Source: Flavobacterium jejuense (GTDB lineage: Bacteria > Bacteroidota > Bacteroidia > Flavobacteriales > Flavobacteriaceae). Taken from it: a stretch of DNA of 64,000 nt. The first letter of the stretch is position 1; every line of letters begins with the position of its first letter. Where the stretch lies: contig NZ_VEVQ02000002.1 in the NCBI RefSeq assembly GCF_006491595.2, positions 372,001 through 436,000 on the forward strand. Reading direction: 5' to 3'. The translations under genes were made by a program, and so were the position numbers. The notes under the pieces are model-generated. The model was not told the DNA's origin. It worked only from the letters and a program-made list of their open reading frames with translations, and searched no databases. Below are positions 7,597-16,043 of the stretch, piece after piece.

Positions 7597-8706
7597 TTAA
7601 CTTTTCTTGTAATTTTTCACTACCACATCATATAGAGGTGTAGGAATTAATTTATTTACAGTAAGTGGTACATTCTTGCCACCATCCCAATGTGTAAAAT
7701 CTTCTGGGACAAAGTTAATTGTACACATTATGTCATTGCCTTGAGTATTTGCACCATGCGAACCTTCAGTAGTTCCTGGAATCCAGACTTTGTCAGCAAA
7801 TTGAAAGAAGCAGACACCCAATAATTTAGTTGGGTTTTTAGCAGCATACTCAATGCTACCTGCCAATTGTCCGTCTACAACTTGTTGATAATTAGGTTTT
7901 AATCTGTCGAATCCGATTTCAGTAAATATAATTGGCTTTTGATATTTTTCGTACGCTATATCAACATAACCTTTTCTGGATGATTCGGCATTTTCAAATA
8001 GATATTCACGTTCATTATAAGTTTGAGGAGCGAGGAATAAGCGCTTGTTTAAGTTTTTAGTTGTTTTTTTGTCCAAGACGGCAAATAAAGGATCCCAAAA
8101 ACCAAAGCAAGGAAACTTAGCCCCATATTTTGCAAAATCAACCGGATGTCCAATTAATACTTCCCTGTAGTTTGCATATTTTGCTGCCTCAATATCTGCC
8201 CATGATGTTGTAAAATCAATACAATTTTGAGCATTATAATTATTTCTTTCAGGTTCGTTTCCAATAACAATCCCCACAACAGCACTATGATAATCTGTTT
8301 TTTCTCTGTTAGAAAAAGAATCTATTAATTTAGGAATCTGCACATTTCTATCCTTTAACCCTTGATCTGGCCTCACAAAATAACAAGAAACAGATACCAG
8401 AACCTTTATATTAAATGAATTGCAGTAATCCAGAAACTTTAAATGATTATTTCGGGGTTCCCAATCGTACAATCTAATAAGGGTAACCCCCATATTAGCC
8501 AATGTTTGAATATCATTTCTAGCCTTATTAGGACCTGTCAAATTGCAGGAACTTCCGCTTTTCGAAGTATATTCTTTTCCCCATGCAGGAGCCATACAAT
8601 CATAAGATACATCACTTCCAAAGAAGATTAATGTAGTATTCGCAATTGATGGATTATACCCATGTGGATAGGGGGCATAACAAATTCCGTTAAAATTTTT
8701 GTTCAT
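7597..8706 (-). CDS. Clan GH-A-like glycoside hydrolase in the cargo bank
   Basis: A 369-residue protein that reads as a (beta/alpha)8 barrel. VTLIRLYDWEPR near residue 74 is an early strand; IVIGNEPERN places Glu151 as candidate acid/base at the end of strand 4; IIFTEIGFDRL places Glu263 as candidate nucleophile at strand 7. This Asn-Glu-Pro plus later Glu pattern is that of clan GH-A (GH2, 5, 17, 72 and relatives). The exact family and sugar are unclear. It has no signal peptide and no DNR motif, although it lies between two DUF4157 cargo genes on the same strand (104 bp after one, 60 bp before the next). It may be a non-canonical cargo that attacks glycans of the target cell, or a particle-associated enzyme. 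Confidence 0.65.
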   Translation of the reverse strand: MNKNFNGICYAPYPHGYNPSIANTTLIFFGSDVSYDCMAPAWGKEYTSKSGSSCNLTGPNKARNDIQTLANMGVTLIRLYDWEPRNNHLKFLDYCNSFNIKVLVSVSCYFVRPDQGLKDRNVQIPKLIDSFSNREKTDYHSAVVGIVIGNEPERNNYNAQNCIDFTTSWADIEAAKYANYREVLIGHPVDFAKYGAKFPCFGFWDPLFAVLDKKTTKNLNKRLFLAPQTYNEREYLFENAESSRKGYVDIAYEKYQKPIIFTEIGFDRLKPNYQQVVDGQLAGSIEYAAKNPTKLLGVCFFQFADKVWIPGTTEGSHGANTQGNDIMCTINFVPEDFTHWDGGKNVPLTVNKLIPTPLYDVVVKNYKKS

Positions 8707-8810
8707 AATGGTTGTTTTTTAATGGTTAATGAATAAATTATTTTTATTTGTTTAATAGCATTAATTTTCAAGAATTTTTCCTGTAGAGGATATGCGTCTT
8801 AGGATTATCT

Positions 8811-10622
8811 TTATTTATTAGTTTGGTTAGATTGGTACATGTATGCTGCTGCACTAATTGCCAGAAGCGAACCACCTATCAATGCTTTTTTACGTGTTGG
8901 TTTAAGATAAGATGCATAATAGTGCACTTTTGCTAGCGTTATCGTTCTTTGTATATTATTTTGTAAAGTATTAATGTCAGTTTGAAGTTGATGTGCTAAG
9001 GGTACAATAGACAAATCAGTATTATTAATACGAGTATTTAAAGGTGCAAAATATGTAGGTCCAATATAAGTCCTCAAATAAGGAGGCACTGTTGGCACCA
9101 TTGCATAAATATGATCTAATTGTGCCGACATATTAATGCGGTTAGCTGTTGCGCGTGCTGAATCTATTGTGGCATGGTATTTTCGTTTAGGCATATTGTG
9201 CTCAAGTCTCACAGGATTTTCTTCTTGAGTAATGTTCTTGTACTCTTCAGGATTAGACCATTTTCCTTGTTCATCATCACGACCATGAAGTGGATTTTGA
9301 GCAGGAACACCATACCATGCGTTTTGTTTTGTTTTACCTCGCAAGTTGTGTCTTGCATGTCCTAATTCATGTGCTAATGTTATAAAATTTGGAGCAAAAA
9401 TAGGCTCACCATGGGTTCCACTTTCATATTCTCCCATTGTGGCAGGTGGATTAGTATTATGAATTTGAACAAATGAACCAGTTCCTACACCATTTTCCGC
9501 ATCTTGATTATCATGTCGGATATTTCCAATAGAAGATGCCCAAGAACCAGTATCATGTTGTCCAGCTTTTCCTGCCAGCGTATAATTAGCAAGGTGATTG
9601 TCAGAAATAATAATATTATGGTCAGCGGTTAGCTGTGGTTTATTCATTTCTTTCAACATACCTCTGCCGTGATTTCCTCTCAGCATGTGGAGATATCCAG
9701 ACATTGCTTGACTTCTAAATGCAACGCTGCCCTCAACCTTCATATTACCCGAATCTGTGCGTAGCGAATGCCATAAACTCTGGGTTTGTCTTTGTTTTTT
9801 AGGACTAAGATTTGTATTACCTAACCACATATCATGACCGTGGGCAGCCAATCTTCCGCTGAGCGCAAGATGCAACGTTTCGGTTTGCCTTAAAACATTA
9901 AATAATTCCGAACGTTCAGTATTAGATATAGTAGTAGCATTTGCAGTTAAAAATGTATTTATTCTAGTTTCAAGATCATGAATCATTTTAAACTGTGCGT
10001 GCAATGCTACTTTAGTGTTTCGGTGTTTTTTATCATAAGTATTGAGTTCATTGATTTTTGTTCTTATAAATTTCTTTGTTCCATTAGGTAAATTCCTTCT
10101 GTTAAAGGCGATTACACGCTGAATTGCTGGATTCTTAATAAAAGGAGTTGTTTTTATAGGAATAATTTCTTTTTTCTGTACTAGCGCTTTTGCACCCATC
10201 ACATCCGCTTCTTTTTCTAAACCATCATCATCATTAATATTCACTTTTCCTTTCATCTGCAAAGTAGGTTTTACTCTTCCTTGTTTTTGTTGTACTATAT
10301 GCCAAGCTTCATGAGGTAAATGTTTTTCTTGTCCAGAAGCGATATGAATATCGGTTCCTTGTGCATAAGCATGCGCATTGAGCTGTGCAGGTTTATCGGA
10401 ATTGTAATGTACTTTAACATCGTCCATAGCATGACCTGAAAGGTTTTCTATTCCTGATTTTAAATTGTCAGGTAAGCCTGTGTTGTTTGCTTTTTTTTGT
10501 ATAATAGATGATGGTCGATTGTCTTGTAATTCTACTGCTTTCTTTTGAATAGTTTTGTTAGCAAAGGAGGAAGCAACAGATTTTGATTCTAATTCGTTTT
10601 TTTTTTTATAATCGTATTCCAT
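8811..10622 (-). CDS. DUF4157 eCIS cargo with M91-like metalloprotease domain
   Basis: A 603-residue protein. Residues 31-44 carry the cargo motif ELQDNRPSSIIQKK. Residues 42-147 are a DUF4157 domain with HEAWH at 104-108. A second and more convincing metalloprotease site appears later: ITLAHELGHARHNLRG (HELGH at 418-422), followed by SNPEEYKNI near 456-464 with Glu459 or Glu460 as possible third zinc ligand. That arrangement resembles the M91 family of injected effectors (NleD-like). Residues 579-596 form a hydrophobic segment close to the C-terminus (LIGGSLLAISAAAYMY), which could insert into a target membrane. No export signal. Proteolytic activity in a target cell is inferred from the motif, and the host substrate is unknown. 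Confidence 0.8.
   Translation of the reverse strand: MEYDYKKKNELESKSVASSFANKTIQKKAVELQDNRPSSIIQKKANNTGLPDNLKSGIENLSGHAMDDVKVHYNSDKPAQLNAHAYAQGTDIHIASGQEKHLPHEAWHIVQQKQGRVKPTLQMKGKVNINDDDGLEKEADVMGAKALVQKKEIIPIKTTPFIKNPAIQRVIAFNRRNLPNGTKKFIRTKINELNTYDKKHRNTKVALHAQFKMIHDLETRINTFLTANATTISNTERSELFNVLRQTETLHLALSGRLAAHGHDMWLGNTNLSPKKQRQTQSLWHSLRTDSGNMKVEGSVAFRSQAMSGYLHMLRGNHGRGMLKEMNKPQLTADHNIIISDNHLANYTLAGKAGQHDTGSWASSIGNIRHDNQDAENGVGTGSFVQIHNTNPPATMGEYESGTHGEPIFAPNFITLAHELGHARHNLRGKTKQNAWYGVPAQNPLHGRDDEQGKWSNPEEYKNITQEENPVRLEHNMPKRKYHATIDSARATANRINMSAQLDHIYAMVPTVPPYLRTYIGPTYFAPLNTRINNTDLSIVPLAHQLQTDINTLQNNIQRTITLAKVHYYASYLKPTRKKALIGGSLLAISAAAYMYQSNQTNK
10182..10499 (-). repeat. DUF4157 module, copy 2 of a duplicated segment
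   Basis: Partner of 7057-7374: residues 42-147 of the M91-like cargo. Alignment is gapless over 106 codons, and the DNA is also visibly close at silent positions, suggesting recent duplication or gene conversion rather than only protein-level constraint. Confidence 0.85.
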
Positions 10623-10637
10623 AGTTTTTTTACTGTT

Positions 10638-11951
10638 TTACAAATTGGATCTGACTTCTTGTAATGCTGTTTCTAATTTTTCTATTTCTTTTTTAGAAAT
10701 ATTACTTCCTGTATGTAAGGGTTGAAAATTAGCTTCACCTTGTGTTTGTTTACCACCATTTTTCTTGTATAGAATCCATGCAATTCGTATCCATTGGTAA
10801 GCATGTTTTTGAACTCTGTTAGTTACAGACCATTTTACATCTAATCTAGAATATTTAGTTTTATTATTTCCTACTGCTGTTGCCAAAGTTCTAATATTGG
10901 ATTCAAATGGTATCATTTGTGTATTGGCATCTCTTGTACCTGCAACAAGATTCGTAGAGTCTGTGGCTCCTCCAATACCAGCTCCTCTTATGTGTAACCA
11001 TTCCCAGCGTTGGCTCAATACTCCTGGGATTTCTGCCAACCAAGCATAACCTGTTGCATTAGTATTATTCATATTAGCATACTGTCCAAATCCTCTATCT
11101 TTACCCACTGGTGTATTGGTAAATGATTTGTCTTGTGGAGTATCTATTGAAGACAAACCACTATCTATATTTGCTAGTAATTGAGCCTTATTTAGTATTG
11201 AATTTGTTGCATAATGTTGCCCCATGATTTGTAGCGAACCTGCTTTTTCTTTAGCTACTTTTGGTGTGCTTTTGAAAACATTTTGATTATTTGTATTTCC
11301 ATCTATAGTAATATTTTCTACAAAATGGTTATCTAATACTTTTCCGTTTGGAACATCATGGCTTGTTTTTGCAACAAATGCTGTATCTATTCCATGTGCT
11401 CTTCCTTTGGCACCAAATCCACCACTATGAGTAGGGAAATAAAATCTTAAATTTCTAATGATTGAATTAATTTTTTTCCGTTCAGTAGATAAATTTTCAG
11501 TATTTGAAGTGTCGATTGTGTCTAATTCATCATTGTACTCATTAATTAAAGCAATATCATCATCATCATCTAATTGTTTTGAAATAGTTACTATATACTC
11601 TTTGTACTTAATTATATCTTTTTCTATTTCATTTTTTCTATTTATATCGCTAAACCAGTTATCTTTAAGTGCGTTTATTTCGGATTTCCTAATTTTTTGT
11701 GGTTTTCTTTTTGTGGTTTTCTTTTTTGCTTTACTAATAGTTGTCTTTTGGATTGAATAAGGTTTCTTTTTTTTGGGAATAAAGTTGTTAGTTCTTTTAG
11801 CCAATTGAAATACATTTGTGTTTAATTCTTTCTTTTGAATTGTTTTTGTATCTCTATTATCACTTAGTATTTTTCCTTCTCTCCCAACAGCATTAGCTAC
11901 TGCTTGAATTGTACTTATTCTATTCTGTTGTGTCTCTTTCTGCTCGTTCAT
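10638..11951 (-). CDS. eCIS cargo candidate with His-Me finger nuclease-like C-terminus
   Basis: A 437-residue protein without DUF4157. It has the shared motif KILSDNRDTKTIQKKEL at residues 27-43, then a Lys-rich linker (residues 58-90) and a helical, acidic coiled-coil-like region (100-165). The C-terminal domain contains QRWEWLHIRGAGIGGATD (314-331; His320) and NLVAGTRDANTQMIPFE (334-350). His in the first block, Asn in the second and an Asn-Thr nearby resemble beta-beta-alpha (His-Me finger) nucleases and related toxin domains. That would make it a nuclease effector. No signal peptide. It lies 15 bp upstream of the M91-like cargo gene and 32 bp downstream of the GH25 gene. The nuclease assignment is by motif only. 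Confidence 0.7.
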   Translation of the reverse strand: MNEQKETQQNRISTIQAVANAVGREGKILSDNRDTKTIQKKELNTNVFQLAKRTNNFIPKKKKPYSIQKTTISKAKKKTTKRKPQKIRKSEINALKDNWFSDINRKNEIEKDIIKYKEYIVTISKQLDDDDDIALINEYNDELDTIDTSNTENLSTERKKINSIIRNLRFYFPTHSGGFGAKGRAHGIDTAFVAKTSHDVPNGKVLDNHFVENITIDGNTNNQNVFKSTPKVAKEKAGSLQIMGQHYATNSILNKAQLLANIDSGLSSIDTPQDKSFTNTPVGKDRGFGQYANMNNTNATGYAWLAEIPGVLSQRWEWLHIRGAGIGGATDSTNLVAGTRDANTQMIPFESNIRTLATAVGNNKTKYSRLDVKWSVTNRVQKHAYQWIRIAWILYKKNGGKQTQGEANFQPLHTGSNISKKEIEKLETALQEVRSNL

Positions 11952-11983
11952 AGTAAGGTGTATTAAAAGTAACCGAGTGTTCT

Positions 11984-12853
11984 TTATTTTTTAACAATGG
12001 TATTCCTTATAAATTTTCTTAATTCTAATCGGTTACCATTAAAAATATCAAAATCGAAGTTGCTATCTTGAAAAGAATAACTGTCAGAACGTTGCCAGAT
12101 CATCCATCTATCATCCCAAGCAATCGGGATATTAGAGGTAGTAAGATCATTTGTATAAGCAGCAAGCCATAAATGATATTTTGCAAAAGTACTAGTGTTT
12201 AAGAATCGATCTCCAGTAGATTTGTTGGTATAAATCATAGGAATACGACCTGTTATTTTTTCTACTTCTTGTAAAAAAAGCAGTATGTTATTTTGAGCCA
12301 TTTTTAAATCTCCACAGTTAGTATCCATACTGCTATTTTCTATGTCCATTACTGGAGGTAAATGCCCAATATTTAAAAAATTATTTTCCATGATAATTTT
12401 TGAAAAATGTTGCGCTTGTTCAATAGGATCAAACTCACAGAGATAAAAATGATAAGCACCTCTTACAATGTGTTTTTGTTTTAGTATTGTGCTGTTCTCT
12501 TTGTATTTGGGATCGATATAACTCACTCCTTCTGTAGCTTTACAAATGACAAAATAAAGAGAGTCTTTTCTTTTATTTAATGTGCTTATAAGATCACCTT
12601 GATAATGTGAAATATCTAACCCATAGGTAATAGAGTCTTTTAGTAATAATTTTCTAACTAAATTTATTGGTCCTTTTTTTAGTGAATCTTTTGGTATTGA
12701 ATGATTAGCATCGTCTTTACTGTTTTGTTTTGTGATCTCTTTTACTGGAATTTCTGTATTTAATTCCGATTTTAAAAAGGGTTTTATTTTTTCGGTGTAA
12801 GCCCATTCTACTAAAAACCATAAAGCAAGTGCTAATACTAAATTTTTTAACAT
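11984..12853 (-). CDS. Membrane-anchored GH25 lysozyme linked to the eCIS
   Basis: A 289-residue protein. Residues 3-19 are a hydrophobic N-terminal anchor; the rest should lie in the periplasm. Residues 76-280 are a GH25 (Chalaropsis-type) muramidase: YGLDISHYQG with Asp80, FVICKATEGV near 101-110, GAYHFY near 132, and the catalytic pair PVMDIENS with Asp170 and Glu172. It cleaves the MurNAc-GlcNAc bond of peptidoglycan. It begins only 6 bp after the AAA+ ATPase stop, so it belongs to the eCIS operon. An inner-membrane-bound lysozyme fits a role in local wall opening, for particle release by lysis or for placing the particle in the envelope; which of these cannot be told here. Confidence 0.85.
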   Translation of the reverse strand: MLKNLVLALALWFLVEWAYTEKIKPFLKSELNTEIPVKEITKQNSKDDANHSIPKDSLKKGPINLVRKLLLKDSITYGLDISHYQGDLISTLNKRKDSLYFVICKATEGVSYIDPKYKENSTILKQKHIVRGAYHFYLCEFDPIEQAQHFSKIIMENNFLNIGHLPPVMDIENSSMDTNCGDLKMAQNNILLFLQEVEKITGRIPMIYTNKSTGDRFLNTSTFAKYHLWLAAYTNDLTTSNIPIAWDDRWMIWQRSDSYSFQDSNFDFDIFNGNRLELRKFIRNTIVKK

Positions 12854-12859
12854 AGTTAA

Positions 12860-14239
12860 TTATTTTAAAAGTATGGTTTTGTTCTCTTTATTAAATTCTC
12901 GTTTTATACCTTTCAATAATTCGTTTTTCAATACAACAGAATCATTTCTACCAATAGCCGCTAAAGCACAATATCGTAATACGTTAATAATAGCACCTCC
13001 TGCCAACTCATAGTCTTCCGCAATTTGATATAAATCAATTTCTTCTGATAAGGAACAAATACCTGAAAAAGCATTTTGCCATAATTGATAACGTTCTTCA
13101 ATTGAAGGCATATTAAAGTGAATAATAGCCTGAAATCTTCTAGTAAAAGCTTCATCCATATTAGCTCTTAAATTAGATGCTAGAATAACAACACCTGGAA
13201 AATCTTCAATGAGTTGTAAAAGATGAGCAGTTTGTTGGTTCGCATGTCTGTCATTTGAAGAATTAGCAGCTGTTCGTTTGCCAAATAAAGCATCAGCCTC
13301 ATCAAAAAATAAAATCCATTCTTTATCTTTAGCAATATCAAATACTTTAGATAGGTTTTTTTCAGTTTCTCCAATATATTTTGAAACAATCATTGATAAA
13401 TCAATACGATACACCTCTTTATTAGTTGCTTTTCCTAATAAAGTTGCAGTTAACGATTTACCTGTACCAGGCGGACCATAAAATAAGGCACGATATCCTG
13501 GTTTTATTTTGTTATTTAAACCCCATTCATTTAAGAGAGTAGTTCCGTGTTCTAGCCAAACAAGTATTTCGTTAACCTGTTCCATTACGATAGGATCTAG
13601 AACAACGTCTTCCCAGTTTAAAGGGCTAGTTATTTTTTGTGCAGGAAAAGAGGCACTTTGTGCTACACTAATTTTTTCATGGGTTATAAAATAATGAAAC
13701 CAATTAGGATGTAAACTAATAACACCATTTAACTTAGGTATAAAGTCTTCTGTATCTGCTAATTGTAATACATCTTCTTTGATGAGTATGTTTTCTTTAC
13801 TAACTATTTTGTGTACTTCATTTCTTAATTCTTTATGAGTAGCAGTTATAAGGAAAGCTAAAGTTTGACCTGTTGGAATAAAGCCACTATGGTTTTTATC
13901 AATAACACCTCCAAATTCTGTAAAACCTCTATCATAGATTCCATTTTTTCCAAAGAAAATATCTAATAATTCTGGTCTGAGATGAGGTGCTAAACAAAGT
14001 GCCATAGCTAAACGTTCATACATATTTAGACTCCATTCGTTTACCAATGTTGCATATGAACCATTTTCCATTGATAAATCTGGTAATGGAATATCATGCC
14101 AATCCTTTTCATGCCCTTCTTGTAATAGATAGCTACTAATAACTTGCTGTATTACTTTATCAAGCCAATCCAGTTCTTCATGAAGAATTGTTATGTTCGT
14201 TTTAGATTTCATAGTTGACAAAAAGTTTTTCAATATCAT
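12860..14239 (-). CDS. eCIS AAA+ ATPase (Afp15/Pvc15-like)
   Basis: A 459-residue protein with an N-terminal helical region and a C-terminal AAA+ module. Walker A is GPPGTGKS (255-262), Walker B is ILFFDEADALF (309-319), sensor/arginine region ASNLRANMDEAFTRRFQ (354-370). An AAA+ ATPase of this kind is a core component of eCIS clusters (Afp15 in Serratia antifeeding prophage, Pvc15 in Photorhabdus). It is thought to act in assembly or in loading cargo, not to be part of the particle. Met10 at 14212 gives a shorter start that overlaps the preceding gene by only 11 bp and may be the real one. Its position, immediately before the lysozyme and cargo bank, fits a loading role. Confidence 0.9.
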   Translation of the reverse strand: MILKNFLSTMKSKTNITILHEELDWLDKVIQQVISSYLLQEGHEKDWHDIPLPDLSMENGSYATLVNEWSLNMYERLAMALCLAPHLRPELLDIFFGKNGIYDRGFTEFGGVIDKNHSGFIPTGQTLAFLITATHKELRNEVHKIVSKENILIKEDVLQLADTEDFIPKLNGVISLHPNWFHYFITHEKISVAQSASFPAQKITSPLNWEDVVLDPIVMEQVNEILVWLEHGTTLLNEWGLNNKIKPGYRALFYGPPGTGKSLTATLLGKATNKEVYRIDLSMIVSKYIGETEKNLSKVFDIAKDKEWILFFDEADALFGKRTAANSSNDRHANQQTAHLLQLIEDFPGVVILASNLRANMDEAFTRRFQAIIHFNMPSIEERYQLWQNAFSGICSLSEEIDLYQIAEDYELAGGAIINVLRYCALAAIGRNDSVVLKNELLKGIKREFNKENKTILLK

Positions 14240-15119
14240 CTAGAGAAGTATCAACCCATTTAAAATAAAGCAGTGCTGTATTAGGATTAAGTTGATTACC
14301 AGGTAAAAGGTCTAGAATACTTATTTGAGCATTATTCAAATTGTCTATATCATGTTCATGATTAGCATTCAGGTTGTACTTGTAAAAATCTTTCCCCCAT
14401 CTATTCAGTAGAGTGCGCTGGTAAATAAGTTCATCTATAAATACTTGTAAGGTTTCATTTTGTTCCACTAATTTTTTTGCTTTAAAAAAACTAGGTTTTC
14501 TTTCCGATTGTCTATTGTAATATTCAATATCTTTTGACTGAATTGTTTTTGAAGAGGAATGTCCAAAAATATCTACTAAGCCAAAGTTTTCTGTATCTAC
14601 AGCAATTTCTAATTCTCCATTTTTTGAACTAGAAATAGCTAATGTCCAATCTGAAGTACTAGCTGTTTCTGTAATTAAATAAAGCTCTCTGAAGGAAAAA
14701 TAGGTTTGTGTGAGTTTGATTATTAACTCATTTTTTAGTTCACTCCAATTCTTTATTTTAACAGCTTCAGGCTCATTGCTTGTAAAAAAGAAACTTCCAC
14801 AGGATTCAAAAGCTAAAATTTGTTTGCTAAATTCAAATACTCCGTCAATGGCATTATTCCCTGTTCCTCTTCCAGAATATGGTTTGGTAACACCATCACT
14901 AAACTTCCAAGAATCTATATTTAATTTGACATTGTGATCAAAATCTATAGTCTTAGTATCTACAATGTTAGCACTAAAAATATTGCCAAGAATAATCATT
15001 TCACCATTAATAATATGGAAAAAGTCTCCAGGGAATAATGTTTTGTTTAACGGTTTTGAAGGAATATAATTAGTTCTTGTATAGAATGTTCTATAAAATT
15101 TCTTGTAAATACTATTCAT
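14202..15119 (-). CDS. Unrecognised eCIS-cluster protein, 305 aa
   Basis: I do not recognise this family. It is a 305-residue protein with no signal peptide or membrane segment. The first 200 residues look beta-rich and alternate short hydrophobic strands with polar turns (PGDFFHIINGEMIILGNIF near 29-47, ILAFESCGSFFF near 101-112, WTLAISSSKNGELEIAVD near 158-175). The C-terminal third is helical and polar. Its stop overlaps the ATPase gene start, so it is translationally coupled to it and probably works with the ATPase or the particle. Conserved placement in other eCIS clusters would support a structural or chaperone role. Confidence 0.6.
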   Translation of the reverse strand: MNSIYKKFYRTFYTRTNYIPSKPLNKTLFPGDFFHIINGEMIILGNIFSANIVDTKTIDFDHNVKLNIDSWKFSDGVTKPYSGRGTGNNAIDGVFEFSKQILAFESCGSFFFTSNEPEAVKIKNWSELKNELIIKLTQTYFSFRELYLITETASTSDWTLAISSSKNGELEIAVDTENFGLVDIFGHSSSKTIQSKDIEYYNRQSERKPSFFKAKKLVEQNETLQVFIDELIYQRTLLNRWGKDFYKYNLNANHEHDIDNLNNAQISILDLLPGNQLNPNTALLYFKWVDTSLDDIEKLFVNYEI

Positions 15120-15150
15120 GTTTTTCTTTTTTAAGGAAATTTCTTGTTTT

Positions 15151-15189
15151 TACTCACAGTTCTTAAAGTATACTTAAAAACTGTGAGTA
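15151..15189. other. Perfect 11-bp inverted repeat in the eCIS operon
   Basis: TACTCACAGTT at 15151-15161 pairs perfectly with 15179-15189, and the 17-bp loop itself contains the palindrome AAGTATACTT. It lies in the 94-bp gap between the 269-aa and 305-aa genes. On the minus-strand transcript it is followed by AAAACAAG rather than a U-run, so it is not a standard intrinsic terminator; a processing or mRNA-stability hairpin, or a regulator site, is possible. Confidence 0.6.
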
Positions 15190-15213
15190 TAGACTAAAAT
15201 GGTTAGTAACCTC

Positions 15214-16023
15214 TTATGATGCCAATGCAGCAGCATTTGCAGCAGCTAAACCAGCTTGCAATGATTTTAAATTAACTTGTGCCTTATTTAAATCGGCTGT
15301 TTTTAAATTCAACTGGTTTAAGGTTTCATTATAAGCATTTTGTATTTTATTAAATTCTAAAACGGTAGTATTATAAGCATCATTTAATAAAGTATTTAAA
15401 GATAAATGAGTACTGTTAGTTTTTTTATCGTTAGTTAGTTTATTATATAATTTGATAGCTTGTAAACTTTCTAAAGCAGCTGTGTTTTGAACTTCCTTAT
15501 TTGTTGATTGTGCTGTAAATGCTGCATTTAGAGCTACTAGAGATAATGCAACGGCATTGTTTGCATTAGTTCCAGCTGCTGTTATCATAGTTATTAATTG
15601 ATCAGAAATAAGTGGGTTTTGTGCTTTTTTCCTAACAATTAAATTAGCCAACTTATTTATCATCTCAGCTGTATAAATCAGTTTATTAGTAACATTTGTT
15701 GTTTTTTTAGCTACTTTTTCAGTTTTTCCATTGGCTTTTACCACTTCTCTTAAAGCAACTGCAGAATTATCTCTTAAGTTCAAAGCATTTTTTATAACGC
15801 TGTTTATTAAGGTAAGATTATTTTGTGCTTGTGTTTTATTAGCATCAGCTTGTGTTAAAAAGCCTTGGTAAGTACTTAATTTATTTGTGAGAGAACTTAC
15901 TATCGCTTGTAATTGAGATACTTCATCTGTTGCATTTAAAACCTGAATAGTTAATGAGTCTAAGGTTCTTTTTTTACTTTCGGTAACGCCATACTTTGAT
16001 GGATTCAGTGTTATTGTTGTCAT
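15214..16023 (-). CDS. Ala/Asn-rich helical eCIS protein, fibre or collar candidate
   Basis: A 269-residue protein built almost entirely of long, Ala-, Asn-, Thr- and Leu-rich helices with heptad-like spacing (for example residues 25-60 and 215-265). No known catalytic motif or signal peptide. Composition resembles the N-terminal third of the adjacent 659-residue protein, which ends 20 bp upstream on the same strand. In afp-like clusters, the gene between baseplate and ATPase often encodes the tail fibre (Afp13). This pair may fill that place, but I see no fibre-knob signature, so the assignment rests on position and helical repeats only. Confidence 0.55.
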   Translation of the reverse strand: MTTITLNPSKYGVTESKKRTLDSLTIQVLNATDEVSQLQAIVSSLTNKLSTYQGFLTQADANKTQAQNNLTLINSVIKNALNLRDNSAVALREVVKANGKTEKVAKKTTNVTNKLIYTAEMINKLANLIVRKKAQNPLISDQLITMITAAGTNANNAVALSLVALNAAFTAQSTNKEVQNTAALESLQAIKLYNKLTNDKKTNSTHLSLNTLLNDAYNTTVLEFNKIQNAYNETLNQLNLKTADLNKAQVNLKSLQAGLAAANAAALAS

Positions 16024-16043
16024 ATCTGTTGTATTTTTAATTG

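Noticed and set aside
14202..15119. Gasdermin-like pore-former idea for the 305-aa protein
   Set aside because: Only a vague beta-rich feel and no diagnostic motif; no dedicated activating protease is adjacent. Left as unknown.
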